Position numbers and translations under genes: made by a program. A stretch of DNA of 64,000 bases from positions 29,361,322 through 29,425,321 of the forward strand of contig NC_056032.1 in NCBI RefSeq assembly GCF_004379255.2. The letters run 5' to 3'. The notes below the pieces were generated by a model, which saw nothing but the letters and a program-made list of their open reading frames with translations, was not told the origin of the DNA and did no database searches. Origin of the DNA: Salvia splendens (taxonomy: Eukaryota; Streptophyta; Magnoliopsida; Lamiales; Lamiaceae). This document shows positions 31,394-41,568 of the stretch, in pieces; position 1 is the first letter of the stretch; every line of letters starts with the position of its first letter.

Positions 31394-31718
31394 AAAGCGA
31401 AGTGAATCACTTCGGCGAAGCGAGTCACTTCGGCATTCTGGATAAAGGTACGGGGGAGGCTGACGTCAGGGGACGTGCCTTGCGCGTGACTGCATTAAAT
31501 GCGACAGTAAAATCCGGCCGTTGAATCCTGAAAAGGTGGGAGTCGAAACGGTGCGATGATTTTGAAATCTTCTCCGAATCTGATAAATACGTCCTTTCTT
31601 CATCATTTGAACACTTTTGCTATTGCTTCTTCTGCATTCTCTCTCTTTTGCGTAAAAATTTCCTTCCGCTTTCAAGAATTTCTTCAGAATTTCTTCAGAC
31701 TTTCAAAGAGTAAGAACC

Positions 31719-34558
31719 ATGTCTTCTTCTTCTTCTGAGTCAGGTAGCGGTAGGAAAGGGGGTAAGGGGTCTTCTAGCCGGAAAGAATCCGGGGAGAAGA
31801 CCGTAGAGTATTTTCACAGCATCTTGAGTAAGGATACTGTGATATCCTTACACGAAAAATATTTTTTTCCTGGGGGGAAGGTTGCGATTCCCGACGACCT
31901 TCATAGGGCTGACTCGCCGCCGGAGGGTTACGCCACCGTTTATGAAGCCGGCTTGGAATGCGGGCTTCGTTTCCCTCTTCCCCCTGCCTTTGTAGAGCTG
32001 CTTGATTTTTTTCAACTCCCTTTAGGTCAGGTGACTCCGAACTCTTGGAGGCACTTATCGGCCTTTGCTGCCGAACTGCGTAGGCTAGATAAGGATCTGT
32101 CTCTGAGGGCAATCCTTAATTTCTTCCAGTTTAAGAGGAAGGGATCTTGGTTTTACTTGATCCCTTTACAGCCCTTTAGAGCCTTTTGTAAAACCAAATG
32201 GCCGAAATGGCAAAATCGTTTCTTTTTTTATAATAGGACTTCGGCTTCGGACTTTTCCTGGAGAGGGCCGAAGTCCGTTATTCTTCATCCTCGGGTAGAA
32301 CCGTTGGACGAGCTCGAGGCCGAGCTCAATAAGATTCCCATGATTAGGAAGCAGTACTCGGAGTCTGAGCTCGTCAAGGGCGACTTCGTGTTCGACTCCT
32401 CGTCTTCGGACGAAGAGACTGAGGGTGAGGATTTCTTTTTTATGCATTACTGCCTTGACGACGAAAACTAACCTTGTTTTCTTGCTTTTTGGCAGTGAAC
32501 TTGCTAAACAAGCTCGGTCGCAAATCCTCCGAATCTAAGGAACCGGAGAGGCCGAAAACCACCAGCTCGGCGTCTGATGCCGAGAAGAATCCGAAGAGGC
32601 AAAAGACCTCTTCGGATCCAAAGAAGCCGGAGTCGACTTCGGCAAGGGGGAAGGGGAGGATTCAGAAACCCCCAAGAGCGCCAGAGAAAGACGTGGTCTT
32701 GGCGCCTCCTTCGGAACATATCTGTGAGCCCTTTTTATGGCCCACGGACTTCGCCGAGGTGAATTCTCTTCTTGATTTTCTGGCCTTGCTTTTTTCCTGT
32801 ATTTTTTGTGGCCCCTCGGTTGACTTTTTCCTTTTTCCATTTTCAGAGGAACGATATGCTCTCCAAGCTCGTCGCCGTTGAACTCTCCAAAGCGTCCAAC
32901 GATTATGCTGAGATGCAGAGGAAGTTGGCGGCTGCTCGTCACCAGGCCGAACAGGCTAAGGCAGACTTTGAGAAGGCCAGAGCTGCTAGGATCTCGGCCC
33001 AGGATGAAGCCCAGTTTGCCAAAAACCAGCTCGTCATACAGCGAGAGCAGACGAAATGGAGGGATGCTGCCGCCGTGGTTGCCCAAGGGGAGGTTATCCG
33101 TGCTTTCGCGGAGAAACTCTTTCTGAGCAATCAATTTTCGGCCTTTGTCGGTGATCTGCTGAAACTGATGACCGATAATGCCGAGCAAGGGCCCGAAGTC
33201 GTCCTGCCGCTGTACGGCCGAGAGATAGCAGCTCGTCTCCAGAGTCTGCCGCTCCTTGAGGAGCTTGCTTCGTCCTCGGTTCTGCTTTCTGCTGACCGAG
33301 TACGTAGTTGCCGAGCTGACCGGGACGAGAATATGGAGGCTATCTTTGCCTCCTTAGGGCCAGTTTCACCCGCTCCAATTTTCCACGGAGAGGGTGAGAC
33401 CGAGCAGCTTGATCAGCAGACCGGAGACAGGCAGGCCGAGCAAGAGGTGCTGCTGATCGGTGATGGGGGCACCGAGCAGGCTGGGGGGAGCAAGGAGGCC
33501 GAGGCTGATGCTGAGGCAGACAAGGAGAAGGAAGCTGAACCTCACCGAGGAGCCGGAGACGAAGCTGGCGGAGTATGATTTCGTCTCCCTTCTCTTAGTT
33601 TAGTTTCTTCCTTCTTGTAAAATGGCCTTGAAGCCCTCCTTGTGTAAAAATTTTTTTCTTATGAATGAAAAAATTCTTCTTTCTACACTTGTGTCTTCGT
33701 ATAGCTTTTCGTACTCTCTTTTACTCCTGTTGTGGTTTACTACCTGCTCAGTAAACTGAAATGCCGAACTGACATAGCTGCTTTGTATTCTTAACTCTTA
33801 AGGTGCTGGAGGTACTTCACTGGAAGCGGCTGTACTCTTCCGCTTTAGACGAAGCTGAGAAAAAAGCCATAGCTGACCAGATGAAGAATGACGAACTCTT
33901 GGCTTGTTTAGTGAAGCTGGAGGCCGACAATAAGGACTTAGAGTCCGAAAAGAAAGATCTGGAGGCCGAACTGAATACTGCCGTCGCTGAGAGGACTGCG
34001 TATGAGGATTTCATCAGCAGGCGCGGGGGAATGACCATCTCTGAAGTTCAGGAACGAGTTGACGAACTGTGGGAGGAATATCATGTACTCCGGAGGAACA
34101 ATGCGCTGGAGAGCTCGGCTTGCCAACAAGTCGTGAAATCATTGCGGCGCTGGGCTTCTCGGTACGACATCATTCTTTCCCGGCGTCCCTCAATCGAGAG
34201 ATTCCTTAGGCATTTCCCGCCAACAGATGGTCGCACTCCAGCTCGAACCTCTGATTCACTTGCTCAAAACCCTACTCCAAGTCAGCAACGAACTCAGGAA
34301 CAACCGGAGACGTCAAGACGAGGACGGACTGAAGTTCGCAGAGGAGCGGTGACTATGAGTGAGCAAGATCGGCAAATGATTCGTGAAGAGACTCTTCGCC
34401 GCCGAGGTGCTAGAGCTTCCCGGGCTCAGGGAAGAGGCGGTAGGTCGATTAGAGCATCTCGTCGACCTGCTTATTCTTCAGCTGCCCGGAATGACCGAAC
34501 TCGGCTTCACGAGGATTTTGTGAATAGATGGCTCAACTTTAGCAACCATGGACAGTAG
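31719..34558 (+). CDS. Antisense multi-exon gene in the gypsy element (Transposase_28-type protein)
   Basis: Runs opposite to gag-pol, between pol and the 3' LTR. Exons 31719-32424, 32496-32758 and 32847-33578 join in phase (introns 71 and 88 bp; donors G|GTGAGG and GAG|GTGAAT; acceptors TTGGCAG, TTTTCAG), giving 566 residues; alternatively a donor at 33573 and an AAG acceptor at 33802 add an in-phase fourth exon (33803-34558), giving about 816. The N-terminal part (PEGYATVYEAGLECGLRFPL, LTPNSWR-like QVTPNSWRHLSAF, FQFKRKGSWFYL) resembles the Pfam 'putative gypsy type transposon' domain (Transposase_28). The rest is coiled-coil, Glu/Lys-rich, and the last exon ends Arg-rich. ATG context is good (AACCATGT). 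A possible poly(A) signal AATAAA is at 34627. Function unknown. Confidence 0.65.
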
Positions 34559-34689
34559 AATAGTCCTTTGTAATAGCGTAACGCCTTCTCGTAGGGCAGC
34601 GGAGTTGTATGCCGAACAAGTTTTAATAAATGAAATCTTCATTTCGCTTCTATCACTGCGTATTTACAGCTCAGCGAAAAAATTTCATC

Positions 34690-34930
34690 GTGCTCGTCCT
34701 CGGTCTTATGAAGTAAACTTCTTTGACCGGACTCGTCCTCGGTCTTATAAAGTAAGCTTCTTTGACCGGACTCGTCTTTGGTCTTATGAAGTAAACTTCT
34801 TTGACCGGACTTGGTCCTCGGTCTTATGAAATAAACTTCTTTGACCGGACTCGTCTTTGGTCTTATGAAGTAAACTTCTTTGACCGGACTCGTCTTTGGT
34901 CTTATGAAGTAAATTTCTTTGACCGGACTA
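34690..34930. repeat. 39-bp minisatellite in the gypsy element
   Basis: About six head-to-tail copies of a 39-bp unit containing GACCGGACTCGTC and GTCTTATGAAGTAAACTTC, with small differences between copies. Sits between pol and the antisense gene. Confidence 0.92.
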
Positions 34931-35150
34931 AGCTTGTGTCCTAATTTGGCGAGTTTTATCGCTCGGATCGGACTTTCCCTTGTCCAAATTTGGGGATCGG
35001 ACTTTCCCTTGTCCTAATTCGGCGAGTTTTATCGCGTGGATCGGACTTTCCCTTGTCCTAATTCGGCGAGTTTTATCGCGTGGATCGGACTTTCCCTTGT
35101 CCTAATTCGGCGAGTTTTATCGCGTGGATCGGACTTTCCCTTTGTTGCAG
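34931..35150. repeat. 44-bp minisatellite in the gypsy element
   Basis: About four copies of a 44-bp unit containing GGATCGGACTTTCCCTTGTC and CGGCGAGTTTTATCGC, directly next to the 39-bp array but unrelated in sequence. The first copies are less regular. Confidence 0.9.
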
Positions 35151-35419
35151 TTCGTTTCAGACGAACTGCTTGTTTCTTAAGCTGAATTGTGGTCTTGTAT
35201 CCTCCTTAGAAGCTTGGACTCACAATCGTTGGCTTATACATGTTCTAAAAAGGGGATCAGCCTTCGAAGAACAAGATACCTCAGTAACATTTGTAAGAGA
35301 CGACACGCACATAGACAGACAAAACGCACATAGACAAACATGAAAAACAAGTAAAAAACGAAGAAAGCACATACCCCTAGGACCGAACCAGACACAAGAC
35401 TGACTGACCGGACTGTCTC

Positions 35420-38400
35420 TTACAAATGGAACTTCTTGAGGTTGGAAATGTGCCATGTTCGGGGTACTTGTTCTCCTGACACGTGAGTCAATTTGTAAGA
35501 CCCTTTGCCGAGGACTTCTGACACCCGATATGGACCTTCCCATGTGGGTTCGAGTTTGCCCAGCTTTTCTGCTCGGCTTACTTCGTTGTTTCTCAAGACG
35601 AGATCTCCCACTTGAAATTGCAGCTTTTTCACCCTTTGGTTATAATACCGGGCTACTTGCTCCTTGTACTTGGCTGCTTTTATGCAGGCCAATTCTCTTC
35701 TTTCTTCGGCCAGATCTAGTTCGGCTCTCAGTCCGTCATCATTCATTTCTGAGGAGAAATTTAGAGTTCGGGGACTGGGTACGCCGATCTCAACCGGAAT
35801 CACGGCTTCAGTGCCGTACACCAGACTGTACGGAGTTTCACCGTTGGAGGTTTTGGGTGTAGTTCGGTAGGACCATAGGACTTGAGGGAGATTTTCTACC
35901 CATTGTCTTTTGGCTTGTTCTAACCGAGCTTTTATCCCTTTCACCAAGATACGGTTTGTTACCTCCGTTTGTCCGTTTGCCTGTGGGTGGGAGACCGAAG
36001 TGAACCGCTGTTGAATATTCAGCTCTTGGCACCAATTCTTGAATGTCTTGTCGGTGAACTGAGTCCCATTATCCGAAATGAGGATGTGGGGTATGCCAAA
36101 TCGGCACACTATGTTCTTCCAGACGAAATCCAATGCCTTCGAGCTCGTTATCGTAGCTAATGGTTCAGCCTCCACCCACTTCGTGAAGTAATCCACGGCA
36201 ACGATAAGGAATTTCATTTGCCGAGGAGCTTGTGGTAGTGGTCCTACTATGTCTATGCCCCATTGCATAAAAGGCCAAGGGCTTTGCATAGTACATAGAT
36301 CGGTCTGCGGCATCCTTGGGATATTTGCATGGATTTGGCACTTCGTACATGTCTTGACGAGCTGCACTGCTTCTTGTACCAAAGTTGGCCAATAATATCC
36401 CCATCTCAGAACTTTTTTAGCTAAAGCTCTAGCTCCGATGTGGCTACCGCAAGATCCTTCATGAACTTCTCTAAGGATGTAGTCCGTCTCTTCTGGTCCT
36501 ACACATCGCAATAACGGTTGAAGGTAGGACTTTCTGTATAGGACTCCTTCATGAAGTTCATACCGAAGTGCTCGGCATGTGATTTTCCGAGCTTCTCTCT
36601 TATCCTCGGGCAGTTGTCCTTGATCTAGATACTGTAAGATCGGCGTCATCCAGTTCGGCGAGCTGGTTACTGAATGTACCTCAGCTTCATCAATGCTTCG
36701 GTGTAGTAATTCCTCCACCTTTGAGCTCGGATATGAGGCCAACTTACTTAAAGTATCTGCTCGGCTGTTTTCCGCTCTGGGAATGCGGATTATCCGAAAA
36801 TAAGAGAAACTTCGGCTAATGCTTTGCGCTTTGTCCAAGTATTTTTTCATCCTCTCATCTCGGGCTTCACTTGTACCCAGCATGTGATTCACTATGACTT
36901 GTGAATCACAATGGATTTTGAGAGATTTGACAAATAGACTTTGCGCTAAGTGAAGTCCGGCAAGGAGGGCTTCGTATTCGGCTTCGTTATTAGTAGTTGG
37001 GAATAAGAACCGAAGTGAATAAGTTACCTCGTGTCCGTTGGGAGCGATAAGTAGAATACCAGCTCCACTTCCCGTTTTATTCGAAGCTCCATCTACGAAT
37101 CCGCTCCAGCAATCCGGCGGCTCTACTTCGGATTCCAGGGGCTGTGCTAGTTCGGTATTGGCAGAATTTTTCTGTTCGGCAATGACAGGGATTACTTGAT
37201 CGAACTTTGCCTCTGTAAGAAAATCTGCCAAGGCTTGTCCCTTGATGGCTTTCCGAGGTAGGTATTCGATTGAGTGTTCTCCCAACTCTATGGCCCATTT
37301 GGCGATTCTGCCTGATGCTTCTGGCTTGGTCAAAACTTGCCGAAGTGGCAGATCGGTTAAGACGCATACCTTGTGAGCATAGAAGTATGGCCGCAGTCTC
37401 CTTGCTGCATTTACTAACGCCAGAGCAATTTTTTCCAGAGGTTGATACCTTGTTTCTGGACCTCTTAATGCTCGGCTTGTAAAGTAGATGGGAAGCTGCT
37501 TTAGGCCTTCTTCTCGTACAAGCACCGCGCTAATGGTTTGATCTGATGCCGCTAAGTATAAGAATATCACTTCGGCATCTGTTGGAGCAGAGAGAATTGG
37601 AAGCTTGGCTAAATAACTTTTGAGCTCGTCAAAAGCCTTTTTCTGCTCGGCTCCCCACTCAAACTTTGGTGCCTTTTTCAACACTTTGAAGAACGGCAGT
37701 TGCTTTTCGGCTGCTTGGGAAAGGAATCTATTCAGTGCGGCTAGACATCCAGTTAGCCTTTGCACATCATGTATGGACTTCGGCATCGCCATGTTCTGAA
37801 CAACTTGAACTTTTGAGGGATTTGCCTTGAGTCCGTCCTTTGAAACCCAACAACCCAGAAACTTTCCCGAATCTACCAAAAAGGTACATTTTTGGGGATT
37901 GAGTTTGAGGTTGGCTTTTTTGAGCACGTCGAGGGTGGATTTGAGGTTGTCTTCGTACTCCGAAGTGCTTCTGCTTTTGACGACTATGTCGTCAACATAC
38001 ACTTCAACCTCTTTTCCGATCAAATGCCGAAAAAGCTTATCTACCATCCTTTGATATGTGGCTCCGGCATTCTTTAAACCGAATGGCATCTTTTTATAAG
38101 CAAAGATGCCGAAGTCAGTAATGAAAGCCGTTTTTGAAGCATCATTCTCATCCATTAAAACTTGGTGGTAGCCTTTGTATAAATCAAGAAAACAGAAAAT
38201 TTCGAAGCCGATCAAAGCTTCTACTTTTTTATCTATGTTCGGAAGGGGATAGCAATCTTTAGGACAGTGCTTGTTTAGATCGGTAAAATCTATGCACATC
38301 CGCCATCCTCCTTCTTTTTTCTTGATCATCACAGGATTGGCCACCCAAGAAGGATATTTCACCTCGAATAATACATCCGCTTTCAATAATTGGCGGACTT

Positions 38401-38683
38401 CGTCATGGATGACTTGATTTCTTTCTGCCGCAAAGAGTCTTTGCTTCTGTTTTATAGGCCGGACTGAAGGATCAATATTTAACCGATGAGTGATTACCTC
38501 AGGGGGCACTCCGGTCATGTCCAACGGAGACCATGCAAAGACATCTTTGTACTCCTTGAGGAGCTGGATGGTCTTTTCCCTGAGTAGAGGCGTTCCCGCG
38601 AAACCGATCTTGACCGTTCTGGATGGATCATCTTCGTATAACTGAACGGTCATTGAGTTCGACTTTGGTGTGACTTCGGTCAT
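35420..38683 (-). CDS. pol: Ty3/gypsy Pol: reverse transcriptase, RNase H, second RNase H, integrase
   Basis: 1087 codons, uninterrupted. Reverse transcriptase about residues 100-280 with YVDD at 229-232; retroviral-type RNase H about 370-490; an additional RNase H about 526-650 with its acidic residues (FVDGAS, NNEAEYEA, HCDSQ, RADTLSK), the hallmark of the Tat lineage; integrase with HHCC finger (H741, H748, C779, C782) and DDE catalytic triad (D811, D871, E907, DX35E spacing), ending in a chromodomain-free tail. Protease is upstream in the gag frame. The ATG at 38683 is only 11 codons after the gag stop and in the same frame, so Pol is probably made by read-through as a Gag-Pol fusion. Confidence 0.95.
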   Translation of the reverse strand: MTEVTPKSNSMTVQLYEDDPSRTVKIGFAGTPLLREKTIQLLKEYKDVFAWSPLDMTGVPPEVITHRLNIDPSVRPIKQKQRLFAAERNQVIHDEVRQLLKADVLFEVKYPSWVANPVMIKKKEGGWRMCIDFTDLNKHCPKDCYPLPNIDKKVEALIGFEIFCFLDLYKGYHQVLMDENDASKTAFITDFGIFAYKKMPFGLKNAGATYQRMVDKLFRHLIGKEVEVYVDDIVVKSRSTSEYEDNLKSTLDVLKKANLKLNPQKCTFLVDSGKFLGCWVSKDGLKANPSKVQVVQNMAMPKSIHDVQRLTGCLAALNRFLSQAAEKQLPFFKVLKKAPKFEWGAEQKKAFDELKSYLAKLPILSAPTDAEVIFLYLAASDQTISAVLVREEGLKQLPIYFTSRALRGPETRYQPLEKIALALVNAARRLRPYFYAHKVCVLTDLPLRQVLTKPEASGRIAKWAIELGEHSIEYLPRKAIKGQALADFLTEAKFDQVIPVIAEQKNSANTELAQPLESEVEPPDCWSGFVDGASNKTGSGAGILLIAPNGHEVTYSLRFLFPTTNNEAEYEALLAGLHLAQSLFVKSLKIHCDSQVIVNHMLGTSEARDERMKKYLDKAQSISRSFSYFRIIRIPRAENSRADTLSKLASYPSSKVEELLHRSIDEAEVHSVTSSPNWMTPILQYLDQGQLPEDKREARKITCRALRYELHEGVLYRKSYLQPLLRCVGPEETDYILREVHEGSCGSHIGARALAKKVLRWGYYWPTLVQEAVQLVKTCTKCQIHANIPRMPQTDLCTMQSPWPFMQWGIDIVGPLPQAPRQMKFLIVAVDYFTKWVEAEPLATITSSKALDFVWKNIVCRFGIPHILISDNGTQFTDKTFKNWCQELNIQQRFTSVSHPQANGQTEVTNRILVKGIKARLEQAKRQWVENLPQVLWSYRTTPKTSNGETPYSLVYGTEAVIPVEIGVPSPRTLNFSSEMNDDGLRAELDLAEERRELACIKAAKYKEQVARYYNQRVKKLQFQVGDLVLRNNEVSRAEKLGKLEPTWEGPYRVSEVLGKGSYKLTHVSGEQVPRTWHISNLKKFHL

Positions 38684-38708
38684 TTCGCTTGCCTCTGACT
38701 CCGGCTGC

Positions 38709-38724
38709 TGTGATTGCTATGCTT
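38709..38724 (-). promoter_or_regulatory. Probable UAG read-through signal between gag and pol
   Basis: gag ends ...CAA GCA TAG CAA TCA..., and the same frame continues without another stop into pol. TAG followed by CAA TCA fits the known leaky-stop consensus UAG-CARYYA. This would make a small share of Gag-Pol fusion. Confidence 0.7.
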
Positions 38725-40828
38725 GATGATGCCGATCTGATTGCTCGGCACTTTTAAGCGCAATCTGCAGACACTCTTTTGCTCTCTTTTGATCACCTCG
38801 GATGACCGCTATCCCACCTTTAGTGGGAATCTTGATGGTGAGGTGATAAGTAGAGCAAACGGCCCGAACTGCGTTGAGCCAGTCTCTTCCCAAGATGACG
38901 TTGTACGGGGACCGAGCTTTTACCACAAAGAACTCGATCATCGTACTGGAGCTTGTAGGCGCTTTTCCCACCGTGATCGGAAGGCTGATAATACCTTCAG
39001 GGCGGGTGTCCTCCTGGGCGAAACTTTTCAGAGGAAGTGGAGCCGGACTGAGCCGAGCTGGATCCACTTCTAGTTTATCGAAACATTCTTTAAAAAGAAT
39101 GCTGACTGACGCTCCGGTATCCACAAACACTCTGTGGATCAGTTTGTTTGCCACTCCGGCTTGGATGACAATAGCGTCTTGATGAGGAGAGATGGCCGGG
39201 ACGGGATCTGCATCTGAAAATGTAATCACTTCGTCCTGCTTCAGCCTTTTATGCGTTGGCTCCTCTCGATTGAAGCCTCTGCGCTCTGACTTCAGGGACG
39301 ATTTAGTCTTCCCGGCAGGGAGAGCATCAATAGTCAGGATTACTCCATCATATTGCAGCTCGTCATCGTCTTCGGGGTCCTGTTGCTTTTTCAGATCCTG
39401 AGGAGCGCAGTTCGCACCTCTCTGCTTTTTGTTCTTTTTCGGCTGCTTGCTTTGGTATTTTTTTAACGTCCCTGCTTTCACAAGAGCATCAATACCTGCA
39501 GCCAAATGTCGGCACTCCTCGGTATCGTGACCATGGTCTTGATGGAAGGAGCAATATTGATCCTGAGGTCGACGCGCGGCCGATTTCGTCATCCGCTTTG
39601 GTTTTTCGAACATATCGGAATGCAGTTCGAAAATTTCCGCTCTCGACTTGTTCAATGGTACGAACTGAGCGGGCGGCTTCTCAGGATTGAGACGTGGCCC
39701 CAATCGGTCTTGCACCGGAGTCCTTTGAATCCTTTCAAAAGGAGTTCGGCGAGGATGTCCCTGATCGCCAAAAGGAGTTCGGCGAGGATGTCCCTGATCG
39801 CTATGATCGGGCTTCCTCCTGTCTCCTCGGGATGAGCTGTCTAAAGACCGTTTGCGACGGTCTGCCTCATCGGCACGGGAGAACTGGTCCGCAATGTCCC
39901 ACATCTCTTGAGCTGTTTGCGGACTGCATTCCACGAGCTTTCTGTAGAGAGCTCCGGGCAGGATTCCATTTTGGAATGCCGAAATGACAAGTAGATCATT
40001 GAGATCATCTACTTGTAGGCATTCCTTGTGGAATCTCGTCATAAAGTCGCTGATCTTTTCGTCGCGACCTTGACGTATAGAAAGCAGCTGAGCCGAAGTG
40101 ATTCGGGCTTCCGCTTTCTGAAAGAACCTCCTGTGGAAAGCATCCATTAGATCTCGGTAAGATCTAATGCTGCCTTGGGGGAGGCTATCGAACCACCTTC
40201 TTGCGTTCCCGATAAGCAGCTCGGGAAACAGCTTGCACATATGGACCTCATTGAGACCCTGGTTCGCCATGTTATACTGATAGCGTCCCAGGAAGTCATG
40301 AGGATTCACTAACCCGTCATAAGTCATCGACGGAGTTCGGTAGTTCTGTGGCAAGGGAGTTCGGGTGATATCGTCCGAGAACGGAGTCTTCAATGCTCCG
40401 TACATGGCGAACCCGACATCTCTTCGGTATGGAGGAGATGGAGTTCTCCTGTGATTCCGGTACCGAGGAGGAACAGGAACATGTCGGGGTTGAGGATTCT
40501 TCTTCCTGGAAGACACGGCACTACTGCGGTAGTGACTTTCATGTCTGGATGAGGAGGGAGAATCCACCGTTTTCGTCTCCGGCTTTTGGCCCTTTTGCAG
40601 GAAAATTAAGAACTCTTCCTGCTTCTCGGCCAAAAACAACTTGACAGCCTCGTTCAAATCGGGCTGCTGGGAAGACTCGGTGCGATGAGTCTTTGAGCGG
40701 CTTGTTCCTTCTCCGTGAGAACTGGAAGTAGATTTCTCCCGAGGCTGTTTTCCAGACCTGTGGGCTGGACTAGCTTCCTCATGGTTATCACGAACGGTAT
40801 TATGGGTGTTACGTGATCTGGTATGCAT
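38717..40828 (-). CDS. gag: Ty3/gypsy Gag with aspartic protease
   Basis: 703 residues, open throughout. Ser/Arg/Lys-rich N-terminus, a retrotransposon Gag core (about 150-300, YRDLMDAFHRRFFQKAEARI, FMTRFHKECLQVDDL), a Tat-type cysteine/histidine motif (YCSFHQDHGHDTEECRHL), and an aspartic protease near residue 570 (VFVDTGASVSILF, ILGRDWL). Gag packages the RNA and protease cleaves the polyprotein. Two consecutive short repeats (HPRRTPF units) lie near residue 350. Start is the first ATG after the 5' leader. Confidence 0.93.
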   Translation of the reverse strand: MHTRSRNTHNTVRDNHEEASPAHRSGKQPREKSTSSSHGEGTSRSKTHRTESSQQPDLNEAVKLFLAEKQEEFLIFLQKGQKPETKTVDSPSSSRHESHYRSSAVSSRKKNPQPRHVPVPPRYRNHRRTPSPPYRRDVGFAMYGALKTPFSDDITRTPLPQNYRTPSMTYDGLVNPHDFLGRYQYNMANQGLNEVHMCKLFPELLIGNARRWFDSLPQGSIRSYRDLMDAFHRRFFQKAEARITSAQLLSIRQGRDEKISDFMTRFHKECLQVDDLNDLLVISAFQNGILPGALYRKLVECSPQTAQEMWDIADQFSRADEADRRKRSLDSSSRGDRRKPDHSDQGHPRRTPFGDQGHPRRTPFERIQRTPVQDRLGPRLNPEKPPAQFVPLNKSRAEIFELHSDMFEKPKRMTKSAARRPQDQYCSFHQDHGHDTEECRHLAAGIDALVKAGTLKKYQSKQPKKNKKQRGANCAPQDLKKQQDPEDDDELQYDGVILTIDALPAGKTKSSLKSERRGFNREEPTHKRLKQDEVITFSDADPVPAISPHQDAIVIQAGVANKLIHRVFVDTGASVSILFKECFDKLEVDPARLSPAPLPLKSFAQEDTRPEGIISLPITVGKAPTSSSTMIEFFVVKARSPYNVILGRDWLNAVRAVCSTYHLTIKIPTKGGIAVIRGDQKRAKECLQIALKSAEQSDRHHQA

Positions 40829-40888
40829 TTTTTTTTTTTGGGTGAAAAAGGGTCAAAAATTCGCTTTATCACAAATTTGGTTCTCTGT

Positions 40889-40906
40889 TTCCCACAGACG
40901 GCGCCA
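40889..40906 (-). other. Primer-binding site of the gypsy element
   Basis: TGGCGCCGTCTGTGGGAA on the minus strand begins two bases inside the 5' LTR. TGGCGCC-type sites are usual in Tat and related gypsy elements; the exact tRNA is inferred, perhaps tRNA-Asp. Confidence 0.75.
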
Positions 40907-40907
40907 G

Positions 40908-41568
40908 TGATGATTGGGCGAATTTTTGATGGTAACAAATGCGGGTAAAAGAAAATATAGATCACGACACAAGGAATTACGTGGTTCGATTTACTGAGGT
41001 AAATCTACGTCCACGGGAAGAAAGGAGGGCAAGATTGTATTGCTTGATCTGGTTTACAGCTTACAAATACAGACTTGCTATATGATATTTGATGTTTAGA
41101 GAGCTTCTTCTTCCTCCTAGTCTATCTGATCTAAGTTCTATTTATACATTGAACTAAGATCGTGGCTTGCATCACCACTAACTAAGTCGTGGCTTACATC
41201 ACCACTAACTAGGTTGTGGATGTCGTGGAGGTCATGAGATCCTGCATGGGTCCATTATCTCTTTGTTTGGTCCGCTATCCTGCATGAGATCCTGCGTGAG
41301 TTGACACCACTAAATAGATCGTGTAGTGGAGGTCGTGGAGGTTCTGCATGAGTCCACTATCTCCAAGTTCGGTCGAATACTGAGACCGAACTGCTGAACT
41401 ATTGCCGAGCAGCTTTTGCCGATCTGAGAGTAGAGCTTGATTGGTCGGCTTTTACCGAGCTGTAGGCTGGGGCCGAACTCTTTGGTAATGCCGAACTGAT
41501 ACTCTTCCTTGGGCTTTGGGCTGATGGGCCGTCACTGCTATTGGGCTTGTTTAGTACGTACCCCATCA
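40908..41568 (-). repeat. 5' LTR of the gypsy element
   Basis: 661 bp, near-identical partner of 30721-31381. A TATA-like TATAAATAGA on the minus strand lies near 41140 (also in the other LTR). Confidence 0.95.

Larger units (their letters stand above)
30721..41568 (-). mobile_element. Full-length Ty3/gypsy retrotransposon, Tat-type, 10.8 kb
   Basis: Both LTRs are 661 bp and differ at two sites that I can see. Flanks TGGAG (30716-30720) and CGGAG (41569-41573) match at four of five bases. Minus-strand order: 5' LTR, primer-binding site, gag-protease (38717-40828), stop, pol (35420-38683), two minisatellites, an antisense multi-exon gene (31719-34558), purine tract, 3' LTR. A second, archaeal-type RNase H in pol places it in the Tat lineage. 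gag and pol are open throughout, so it may be recently active. Confidence 0.95.

Noticed and set aside
34690..35150. CRISPR-like array
   Set aside because: Units are contiguous without unique spacers; eukaryotic minisatellites in a retroelement.
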